From an uncultured Clostridia bacterium (GTDB lineage Bacteria; Bacillota; Clostridia; TANB77; CAG-465), in contig CAKOYA010000044.1 in NCBI GenBank assembly GCA_934130325.1, forward strand, positions 1-6,399: a DNA stretch of 6,399 bases, given 5' to 3'. The translations under genes and the position numbers were made by a program. Below, piece by piece: positions 1-6,399 of the stretch; positions within the stretch are counted from its first letter, which is position 1; each line of letters starts with the position of its first letter. Below the pieces are notes generated by a model. It did not search any database. It saw only the letters and a program-made list of their open reading frames with translations, and was not told where the DNA came from.

Positions 1-80
1 TGTGCAAATTTGACAAAAAAATTAAGCATTATCAGTGCTTACATCAATTTTTGATTCAATTAACTGTCAAATTCCCGCGC
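1..80. repeat. Imperfect inverted repeat enclosing two small hairpins; possible end or remnant of a mobile element
   Basis: Bases 7-15 (AATTTGACA) are exactly complementary to 65-73 (TGTCAAATT). The match extends outward to 1-15 against 65-79 with 11 of 15 identities, and two of the four mismatches would be G-U pairs in RNA. Between the arms lie two further hairpins: 23-28 with 36-41 (TAAGCA/TGCTTA, 7-base loop) and 43-47 with 51-55 (ATCAA/TTGAT, 3-base loop). The stretch can thus fold as a three-way junction. It abuts a GGDEF-like coding remnant that loses similarity at about base 79, which fits an insertion junction. No transposase is recognised: frame 3 is open from 3 to a stop at 87-89, but its short peptide matches no family I know. 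It could be a MITE-like element, one end of an IS, or chance in AT-rich DNA. Confidence 0.4.
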
Positions 81-171
81 AGATTATAATGAAAAAAATT
101 CTATAAAGCAAATTGTAGATATTGCAGATAAAAATATGTATGAATACAAGAGGAATTTTAAAAAAAGATGA
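79..171 (+). pseudogene. C-terminal remnant of a GGDEF (diguanylate cyclase) domain gene
   Basis: The frame ending in TGA at 169-171 reads ADYNEKNSIKQIVDIADKNM and then YEYKRNFKKR. This resembles the last alpha-helix of GGDEF domains, where an A-D-x-x-M/L-Y-x-x-K pattern is typical just before the protein's end. GGDEF proteins make the second messenger cyclic di-GMP. The GG(D/E)EF active site and the strands that should precede this helix are absent. The same frame has stops at 52-54 and 61-63, so the open part (from 64) cannot be the tail of an intact gene in this frame. Either the gene was disrupted by the structured stretch at 1-80 or it carries frameshifts upstream. The terminator directly downstream fits this having been a real 3' gene end. 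The call rests on about 30 residues and is tentative. Confidence 0.5.
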
Positions 172-173
172 AT

Positions 174-220
174 AAAATACATTCAAAATGTTAATATAAC
201 GTTTTGAGTGTATTTTTCTT
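174..220 (+). terminator. Strong intrinsic terminator after the GGDEF remnant
   Basis: Bases 174-193 pair with 197-216 to give a 20-bp stem with only two G-T wobbles (182/208 and 189/201) and a 3-base loop (194-196). The right arm ends in TTTT and continues TTCTT at 217-220, giving the U-rich tract. The left arm begins with an A-run, so the structure could also work on the opposite strand. It lies three bases after the stop codon of the GGDEF remnant and about 30 bases before the gatC promoter, so it insulates the gat operon from upstream transcription. Confidence 0.88.
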
Positions 221-251
221 AATATATAAGGGATTTCGAATGGTATTTCTA

Positions 252-280
252 TTGACATATAAATCAATTTAAAGTATAAT
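252..280 (+). promoter_or_regulatory. Consensus sigma-A promoter for the gatC-gatA-proS-gatB operon
   Basis: TTGACA at 252-257 and TATAAT at 275-280 are both perfect matches to the vegetative consensus and are separated by the optimal 17 bases. Transcription should start at about 286-288, giving a leader of roughly 27 bases before the gatC ATG. That is too short for a T-box or other riboswitch. The operon therefore looks strongly and constitutively expressed, with no visible leader-based control. Confidence 0.9.
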
Positions 281-297
281 TAAATGCATAAAATATT

Positions 298-306
298 GAG
301 AGGAGG
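298..306 (+). promoter_or_regulatory. gatC ribosome binding site
   Basis: GAGAGGAGG lies 7 bases before the ATG at 314 and is a near-ideal Shine-Dalgarno sequence. It decides the start. The in-frame ATG at 284 lies at or before the predicted transcription start and has no binding site of its own, so it cannot be the normal start codon. Confidence 0.92.
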
Positions 307-313
307 CTTTTTT

Positions 314-601
314 ATGAGTGTATCAAAAGAAGAAATATTACATATTGCATCTTTGTCTAGGCTAAATTTAACAGAAAAGGAGCTGGAAAAGTATACTACT
401 GATTTATCAAATATAGTAGATTATGCTAAGGAGTTAGAAAAAATAGATATTGATGGTGTAAAACCAACAGCTCATATATTGGATATACAAAATGTTTTTA
501 GAAAAGATAATATTGAAAAATCATATTTAAGGGAAGAAATTTTAAAAAATGCAAAGACTAAAGCAGCAGGTTGTATAACAGTTCCTAAAGTTGTAGAATA
601 G
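314..601 (+). CDS. gatC: Asp/Glu-tRNA amidotransferase subunit C
   Basis: This encodes the small subunit of the GatCAB amidotransferase, which turns misacylated Glu-tRNAGln (and often Asp-tRNAAsn) into Gln-tRNAGln or Asn-tRNAAsn in the cytoplasm. GatC has no catalytic site; in known structures it wraps round the GatA-GatB interface and stabilises the complex. The product is 95 residues, the usual family length. Visible family marks are the N-terminal helix with IASLSRLNLT (11-20), the PTAH segment (51-54), the N60-x-x-R63-x-D65 pattern and the C-terminal VPKVVE. The ATG at 314 is chosen over the ATG at 284 because of the strong binding site at 298-306 and because family members start close to this point. 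The TAG stop at 599-601 runs directly into the gatA binding site, so translation of gatA is probably coupled to gatC. Confidence 0.96.
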   Translation: MSVSKEEILHIASLSRLNLTEKELEKYTTDLSNIVDYAKELEKIDIDGVKPTAHILDIQNVFRKDNIEKSYLREEILKNAKTKAAGCITVPKVVE

Positions 602-610
602 GAGGAAAAA

Positions 611-2069
<1,459 letters not shown>

Positions 2070-2071
<2 letters not shown>

Positions 2072-2078
2072 GAAGTGA
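2070..2078 (+). promoter_or_regulatory. proS ribosome binding site overlapping the gatA stop
   Basis: AGGAAGTGA differs at one base from the ideal AGGAGGTGA and ends 5 bases before the ATG at 2084. An in-frame GTG at 2075 lies inside this site and is therefore unlikely to be used. The site shares its first two bases with the gatA TAG stop, so a ribosome ending gatA is already placed to restart on proS. Confidence 0.82.
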
Positions 2079-2083
2079 AGATT

Positions 2084-3805
2084 ATGTTACAATCAAAGTT
2101 AATAGGAGATACAAAAAAGGAATGGCCAAATGATGCCACTGTTATTAGTCATGGTATACTTTTAAAAGGTGGATATATAAAACAAATGGCATCAGGCATA
2201 TATACTTTGTTGCCACTTGGTAAAAAAGTAATATCAAAAATTGAAAATATAATAAGAGAAGAAATGAATAAAATAGGTGCACAGGAAATTTTGATGCCTC
2301 TTGTTGCTACTAAAAAGTTATGGGACATGTCTGGAAGATATGACAGCGTAGGATCAGAACTTTTGAGGTTTAAAGATAGAAATGGTGCTGAAATGGTACT
2401 TTCTATGACACATGAGGAGGCTACTGTTTTTTCTGTATTAAATGAAGCCTCATCATATTTAAAATATCCCTTTGCTGTTTATCAGATTCAAACAAAGTTT
2501 AGAGACGAAGCAAGACCACGTGCAGGTCTTATACGTGTGAGAGAATTTACAATGAAGGACGCATATTCATTTCATACTTCAAAAGAAAGTTTAGATACAG
2601 AATATGAAAAGTATTATAACGCGTACATGAATATTTTTAGAAGAGTAGGAATACCTGAGGTAGTAGCTGTTGCCTCTGACACTGGAATGATGGGGGGAAG
2701 TGGCGCACATGAATTTATGCTTTTATGTGATTCAGGTGAAGATAAAATAGTTACTTGTACAGAGTGCGGATATAGCGCAAATATGGAAGTAGCTTGTACA
2801 CAGAAATATGATATCGCTACTATTGAAACTAAAGATATTGAAAAAGTACACACCCCTGATTTAAAAACAATTGAAGAGTTGGAAAAATATTTTAAGGTAG
2901 AAAAATCAAGGATTGGGAAAGCTGTTATATATCAAAGATTGGATAATAATAGTGTAATTATTGCTTTTATTCGTGCTGATAGAGAAGTAAATGAAACTAA
3001 ACTACGTAATTTATTTGGAATTGATGATGAAGCTTTAGTTCCCAAAAAAGAAGAAAAAGAAGATGGCATAACTTATGGATTTGTAGGTCCTATTGGATTA
3101 AGTAAAGATATTACAGTTATATTTGATAAATCCCTTGAAAATGAAAAATCATTGATATTTGGAGCAAATGAAATTAATTATCATTATACTGGTGTAAACT
3201 TATCAAGAGATGTAAAGAACATTGAGTATGTTGATATAGCTAAAGTAGAGAAGGAAGATTATTGCCCTATTTGTAGTAATAAAACTTTAAATATCTCTAA
3301 TGGTATAGAAGTGGGAAATATATTTAAATTAGGGAAAAAATATACAGAAATAATGAATATGACATATATTGATGAAAATGGTAAAAAACAAAATCCAATA
3401 ATGGGATGTTATGGTATTGGCGTTGGAAGACTCTTTGCTTCAGTTTTGGAGGCTAGGGCTAGTGAGAAAAAATCAAATATTCCGCCAAGTATAGCTCCAT
3501 TTGATATTCATATTTGTCCCTTGGATTATACAAAAAATGAACAAGTTAAAAAGTGTTCTGATGAAATATATGCAAATTTAAGTAAAGAGTATGATGTATT
3601 GTTGGATGATAGAAATAAAAATGCAGGTGTAAAATTTGCAGATAGTGATCTTATATCTGCGCCAATTAGAATAGTAATAAGTAAGAAAACAATTGAAAAT
3701 GGAATGGTTGAAATAAAAACAATTGATGATGAAGAATCAAAATTAATAAAAAAAGATGAAATATTAGATTATATTAAAAATGTAAGGAAAGGATGGGTAT
3801 TTTAA
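2084..3805 (+). CDS. proS: Prolyl-tRNA synthetase, bacterial type with editing insertion
   Basis: This class II aminoacyl-tRNA synthetase attaches proline to tRNAPro in the cytoplasm. The product is 573 residues, close to the roughly 570 of the long bacterial form. Motif 1 lies around KIGAQEILMPLV (63-74), motif 2 around FRDEARPRAGLIRVREFTMK (139-158) and motif 3 at GIGVGRL (444-450). Between motifs 2 and 3, at about 230-395, is the YbaK-like INS domain that in this class removes wrongly attached alanine. It includes RIGKAVIY (276-283) with K279, which in Escherichia coli ProRS is needed for editing, and the GPIGL loop (335-339). The anticodon-binding domain fills about 470-573. CxxC pairs at C225/C228 and C394/C397 flank the INS domain and may bind zinc; that is inference. 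The ATG at 2084 is chosen over the GTG at 2075 because of the binding site. The TAA stop overlaps the gatB ATG. Its place between gatA and gatB is the unusual feature. Confidence 0.97.
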   Translation: MLQSKLIGDTKKEWPNDATVISHGILLKGGYIKQMASGIYTLLPLGKKVISKIENIIREEMNKIGAQEILMPLVATKKLWDMSGRYDSVGSELLRFKDRNGAEMVLSMTHEEATVFSVLNEASSYLKYPFAVYQIQTKFRDEARPRAGLIRVREFTMKDAYSFHTSKESLDTEYEKYYNAYMNIFRRVGIPEVVAVASDTGMMGGSGAHEFMLLCDSGEDKIVTCTECGYSANMEVACTQKYDIATIETKDIEKVHTPDLKTIEELEKYFKVEKSRIGKAVIYQRLDNNSVIIAFIRADREVNETKLRNLFGIDDEALVPKKEEKEDGITYGFVGPIGLSKDITVIFDKSLENEKSLIFGANEINYHYTGVNLSRDVKNIEYVDIAKVEKEDYCPICSNKTLNISNGIEVGNIFKLGKKYTEIMNMTYIDENGKKQNPIMGCYGIGVGRLFASVLEARASEKKSNIPPSIAPFDIHICPLDYTKNEQVKKCSDEIYANLSKEYDVLLDDRNKNAGVKFADSDLISAPIRIVISKKTIENGMVEIKTIDDEESKLIKKDEILDYIKNVRKGWVF

Positions 3806-5244
3806 TGAGAGAGGATTATGAAGTTGTAATAGGACTAGAAGTTCATGCTGAACTTTCAACAAATACAAAAATATACTGTAATTGTACTACAGAATTTGGG
3901 GCAGATCCTAATACCCATTGTTGCCCTATTTGTACAGGTATGCCAGGAACTTTACCGGTATTAAATGAAAAAGTAGTAGAATATGCTGTAAAAATGGGTT
4001 TAGCTACTAATTGTAAGATAGCAAAATTTTCAAAGCAAGATAGAAAAAATTATTTTTATCCTGACTTACCTAAAGCATATCAGGTGTCACAATATGACTT
4101 ACCACTTTGTGAAAATGGACATATAGATATTTCGGTAGATGGTGAAAACAAAAAAAGAATAGGTATAACTAGAATTCATATAGAAGAGGATGCAGGTAAA
4201 CTAATTCATGACGCATTTACTGGTGATACTTTAGTTGATATGAATAGATGTGCGGTACCTTTAATTGAAATTGTATCTGAACCAGATATGAGAAGTGCTA
4301 AAGAGGCTGTTTGCTATATGCAAACATTAAAATCTATATTAGAATATCTTGAAATATGCGATTGTAAGATGCAAGAGGGATCTTTAAGATGTGATGTAAA
4401 CTTGTCCGTTAGAAAAAAAGGTGAAAGTAAATTTGGTACAAGAACAGAAACAAAAAATCTTAACTCTTTTAAGGCCATAGAAAGAGCAATAGAATTTGAA
4501 ATTGATAGGCAAATAGAAGAACTTGAAAATGGTGGAACCATAGTACAGGAAACAAGAAGGTTTGATGATGCCAAGGGGATTGGTTATGCTATGCGTTCGA
4601 AAGAGGATGCACATGATTATAGATATTTCCCAGAACCAGACTTAGCACCAATTGTTCTATCTGATGAATATATTGATAATATATTTAAAACTTTACCGGA
4701 AATGCCTCATATAAAGAAAGAAAGATATATTAAAAGTTATGGACTTTCTGAGTATGATGCAGAGTTACTTACAGTTTCAAAGGCAACTGCAAACTTTTTC
4801 GAGGAAACACTTAAAGAATGTGACAATCCTAAAGCTGTTGCAAATTGGATTATGGGCGATTTTGCTAAAATGTTAAATGAGTCCGAGATTCAAATAACTA
4901 GTTCAAAGGTATCACCTTCAAATTTAGCTAGTTTAATAAAGCTTATTGATTCAAATAAGATAAGTTCTGCAATTGCTAAAAAAGTATTTGTAGAAATGTT
5001 TAACACTGGAAAAAAAGCAGATGATATAGTTGAAGAAAAAGGATTAATGCAAATAACTGATGAATCTGCTATAAAAGAAGTTGTTGAAAAAATTGTAAGT
5101 GAAAACCCAAAATCTGTTGAGGATTATCATGCAGGTAAAGATAGAGCGATAGGATTTTTAGTAGGACAAATAATGAAGGCTACTAAAGGAAAGGCTAATC
5201 CACAAATTGTAAATAAACTTTTAAATGAGATTTTAAATAAATAA
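3805..5244 (+). CDS. gatB: Asp/Glu-tRNA amidotransferase subunit B
   Basis: GatB binds the misacylated tRNA, phosphorylates the Glu or Asp side chain with ATP, and transfers the ammonia supplied by GatA. The product is 479 residues, full length. The catalytic cradle (about 1-290) shows GLEVHAEL (10-17, with E12 and H14), a zinc-type set C25, C27, C40 and C43 with an extra C39, KNYFYPDLPKAYQVSQYD (81-98), HIEEDAGK (125-132), TRTETKNLNS (212-221) and DYRYFPEPDL (271-280). The helical and YqeY-like tail (about 295-479) contacts tRNA and ends with KGKANPQ (461-467). The ATG at 3805 shares its first base with the proS stop (TAATG), which implies translational coupling. An in-frame ATG at 3793 would add four residues. 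I prefer 3805 because family members start a few residues before the E-V-V-I-G-L-E-V-H strand and because AAAGGA at 3788-3793 is better spaced for it, but the choice is not certain. Confidence 0.97.
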   Translation: MREDYEVVIGLEVHAELSTNTKIYCNCTTEFGADPNTHCCPICTGMPGTLPVLNEKVVEYAVKMGLATNCKIAKFSKQDRKNYFYPDLPKAYQVSQYDLPLCENGHIDISVDGENKKRIGITRIHIEEDAGKLIHDAFTGDTLVDMNRCAVPLIEIVSEPDMRSAKEAVCYMQTLKSILEYLEICDCKMQEGSLRCDVNLSVRKKGESKFGTRTETKNLNSFKAIERAIEFEIDRQIEELENGGTIVQETRRFDDAKGIGYAMRSKEDAHDYRYFPEPDLAPIVLSDEYIDNIFKTLPEMPHIKKERYIKSYGLSEYDAELLTVSKATANFFEETLKECDNPKAVANWIMGDFAKMLNESEIQITSSKVSPSNLASLIKLIDSNKISSAIAKKVFVEMFNTGKKADDIVEEKGLMQITDESAIKEVVEKIVSENPKSVEDYHAGKDRAIGFLVGQIMKATKGKANPQIVNKLLNEILNK

Positions 5245-5248
5245 TATT

Positions 5249-5255
5249 GAGGTGA
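5249..5255 (+). promoter_or_regulatory. Ribosome binding site of the DUF4358-like gene
   Basis: GAGGTGA ends 5 bases before the ATG at 5261 and matches the 16S rRNA tail well. An in-frame GTG at 5252 falls inside the site and is rejected as a start. The site lies 4 bases after the gatB TAA with no terminator or promoter between, so the gene is probably read as the last member of the gat operon. Confidence 0.85.
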
Positions 5256-5260
5256 GTAGT

Positions 5261-5716
5261 ATGTTAAAGAAGATAAGTATACCTATTATATTTTCTGCAT
5301 CTTTTTTAATATTACTACTTATTTTATTTGTATCTTTAAAATTTATTAATAATACAAATAAATTAAGTATTGAAGATGTAAGTAATAGGTTAAATTTGAC
5401 AGCTATTGATACATCGAATATGCAAGATGTATCAAAAGAATACATTATAAATACGATTGGAATTGATGCTAAGTATATAAAAGATTATATTGGAAAGATA
5501 CCAATTATTAATGTGTCCTCTAGTATGTATATTTTAATACAAACACCATCTAGCACAGATGCCAAAAAAGTTGTAAAAAAACTTGAAGAGTATGGTGAAA
5601 TCTATGAGAAGTCTTGGGATAGTTTTTTATTATCTGAACAGGATTTAGTACGAAACAGGAAAATAGATAGAATAAATAATTTTGCATACATTGTAGTTTC
5701 TGAAGATATATTTTAA
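5261..5716 (+). CDS. Membrane-anchored DUF4358-like protein of unknown function
   Basis: The product is 151 residues. It starts MLKK, followed by one hydrophobic segment (about 5-29) rich in I, L and F. There is no cysteine, so it is not a lipoprotein, and no clear signal-peptidase site, so it is best read as an N-terminal anchor with the rest outside the cell. The outer part from about residue 55 resembles DUF4358, a small extracytoplasmic domain common in clostridia. It has a YI-N-x-x-G-I-D start (61-69), a Y-I-x-x-I-P stretch (76-81), a short strand ILIQTPSS (91-98), a lysine-rich amphipathic helix with KKVVKKLEEYGEIYEKSW (102-119), and a closing strand YIVVSED (143-149). The assignment comes from remembered family pattern and not from a search. 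The function of the family is not established to my knowledge. Its closeness to gatB implies co-transcription, not necessarily a shared role. Confidence 0.78.
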   Translation: MLKKISIPIIFSASFLILLLILFVSLKFINNTNKLSIEDVSNRLNLTAIDTSNMQDVSKEYIINTIGIDAKYIKDYIGKIPIINVSSSMYILIQTPSSTDAKKVVKKLEEYGEIYEKSWDSFLLSEQDLVRNRKIDRINNFAYIVVSEDIF

Positions 5717-5724
5717 ATTTTCTC

Positions 5725-5753
5725 TTGAATAAACAAATGTTTTTGTATATAAT
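5725..5753 (+). promoter_or_regulatory. Likely sigma-A promoter for recG
   Basis: TTGAAT (5725-5730, 5 of 6 consensus) and TATAAT (5748-5753, perfect) are spaced by exactly 17 bases in the 40-base gap after the DUF4358-like gene. Transcription would start at about 5760, only some 10 bases before the favoured recG start. No terminator hairpin is seen in the gap, so recG may also be reached by readthrough from the gat operon. Confidence 0.65.
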
Positions 5754-5769
5754 AGGTATGGTGATAAAA

Positions 5770-6399
5770 GTGAATGAAACTGATATTAGTAATAATGTAC
5801 AATTTTTAAAAGGTGTTGGACCATCTAAAGCTTTATTACTAAATAAACTTGGAATATATAGTATAAAAGATTTAATTGAACATTTCCCACGTTCATATGA
5901 GGATAGAACAAAGATAAAAAAAATAGCAGAACTTACAGATGGAAAAATGTCATTATTTATCGCAACAATAAATGGTGATATAAAAGCTCAAAGAGTAAGG
6001 AAGAATTTATGTATATATTCTACATTTGCATTTGATGACACTGCTGATTGTAAATTAACTTGGTTTAATCAAAAGTATATTAAAACAAGAATAAAATCAG
6101 GTATTAAATATATATTTTATGGCAAGGCGCAGTACGAGTATGGTAGATTTCAGATAGAAAATCCTCTAATTTTTAATTTATCAGAATTAAATACTATTAA
6201 GGGCATTTATCCAATATATACACTGACCTCTGGGATAACTCAAAATTATTTATTTAAATTAATACGATCTATATATGAATGTGGCTTTAATATTGAAGAT
6301 ATTTTTAATCTCGAGTTTAGAAAAAAGTATAACCTTGTAGATATTAATTATGCATTAAAAAATATTCATTTTCCTACTAACTTTGATTCCATTGAAAAG
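5770..6399 (+). CDS. recG: ATP-dependent DNA helicase RecG, N-terminal part (cut by window edge)
   Basis: RecG remodels stalled replication forks and Holliday junctions. The window holds the first 210 residues of a protein normally near 680, with no stop, so the gene is cut by the window edge and not broken. Visible marks are the helix-hairpin-like QFLKGVGPSKALLLNKLGIY (11-30), the segment LIEHFPRSYEDRT (35-47), the beta-barrel wedge domain (about 55-150, with LTWFNQKYI at 96-104 and YIFYGKAQ at 114-121), GIYPIYTLTSGITQ (145-158), and ALKNIHFP (195-202), which precedes the helicase core. The helicase motifs lie outside the window. GTG at 5770 is favoured because GGTGA (5760-5764) sits 5 bases upstream. 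An in-frame ATG at 5758 and a GTG at 5761 are alternatives, but they fall at or before the predicted transcript start. Confidence 0.93.
   Translation, partial: MNETDISNNVQFLKGVGPSKALLLNKLGIYSIKDLIEHFPRSYEDRTKIKKIAELTDGKMSLFIATINGDIKAQRVRKNLCIYSTFAFDDTADCKLTWFNQKYIKTRIKSGIKYIFYGKAQYEYGRFQIENPLIFNLSELNTIKGIYPIYTLTSGITQNYLFKLIRSIYECGFNIEDIFNLEFRKKYNLVDINYALKNIHFPTNFDSIEK

Noticed and set aside
221..251. Gap between terminator and promoter checked for an operator or small gene
   Set aside because: No palindrome, repeat or open frame with a binding site is visible.
67..267. Minus-strand open frame of 66 codons
   Set aside because: It crosses the terminator stem and the left part of the gatC promoter, is almost all I, F and Y from AT-rich DNA, and matches no family.
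284..313. Upstream in-frame ATG for gatC adding ten residues
   Set aside because: It lies at or before the predicted transcription start, has no binding site, and would put the strong GAGAGGAGG inside the coding region.
2614..2853. Minus-strand open frame within proS
   Set aside because: It is antisense to well-conserved ProRS sequence, with no binding site or family resemblance.
4314..4614. Two overlapping minus-strand open frames within gatB
   Set aside because: They overlap each other and lie antisense to conserved GatB motifs; the serine- and phenylalanine-rich products are typical shadows.
5233..5445. Minus-strand open frame over the start of the DUF4358-like gene
   Set aside because: It is antisense to the membrane-anchor codons, which gives a hydrophobic product by default, and there is no promoter or binding site.
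5717..5757. Possible terminator between the DUF4358-like gene and recG
   Set aside because: The only hairpin is about 4 bp of A-T-rich pairing (AAAC/GTTT at 5731-5742), too weak to count despite the T-run after it.

Overview
The window is AT-rich, with A/T-biased codon use, strong AGGAGG-type ribosome binding sites and consensus vegetative promoters. It encodes a GatCAB amidotransferase, a bacterial-type prolyl-tRNA synthetase with an editing insertion, and a DUF4358-like membrane-anchored protein. Together these point to a low-GC Firmicute, most likely of the Clostridia. No species can be assigned from the sequence alone.

Layout. Bases 1-171 hold debris. There is an 80-base stretch with inverted-repeat structure, followed by about 30 codons that look like the last helix of a GGDEF (diguanylate cyclase) domain, cut off from any start. 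A 20-bp-stem intrinsic terminator at 174-220 closes that region. A perfect-consensus promoter (TTGACA, 17 bases, TATAAT) at 252-280 then drives a tightly packed plus-strand gene set: gatC (314-601), gatA (611-2071), proS (2084-3805), gatB (3805-5244) and a small DUF4358-like gene (5261-5716). Gaps between these genes are 9, 12, -1 and 16 bases, so they are almost certainly one operon. recG begins at about 5770 behind its own likely promoter and runs off the right edge.

How the genes work together. GatC, GatA and GatB form the tRNA-dependent amidotransferase that converts Glu-tRNAGln (and in many bacteria Asp-tRNAAsn) to the correctly amidated aminoacyl-tRNA. ProRS charges tRNAPro. The operon is therefore a translation-fidelity and tRNA-charging unit. 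Its oddity is that proS sits between gatA and gatB, and gatB begins inside the proS stop codon. The membrane-anchored DUF4358-like protein has no obvious link to charging. RecG is a DNA-repair helicase and probably a separate transcription unit.

Nothing here is a convincing new defence or mobile system. The core genes are ordinary housekeeping genes. The points worth a second look are the gene order, the structured element and broken GGDEF gene at the left edge, and the very short recG leader.
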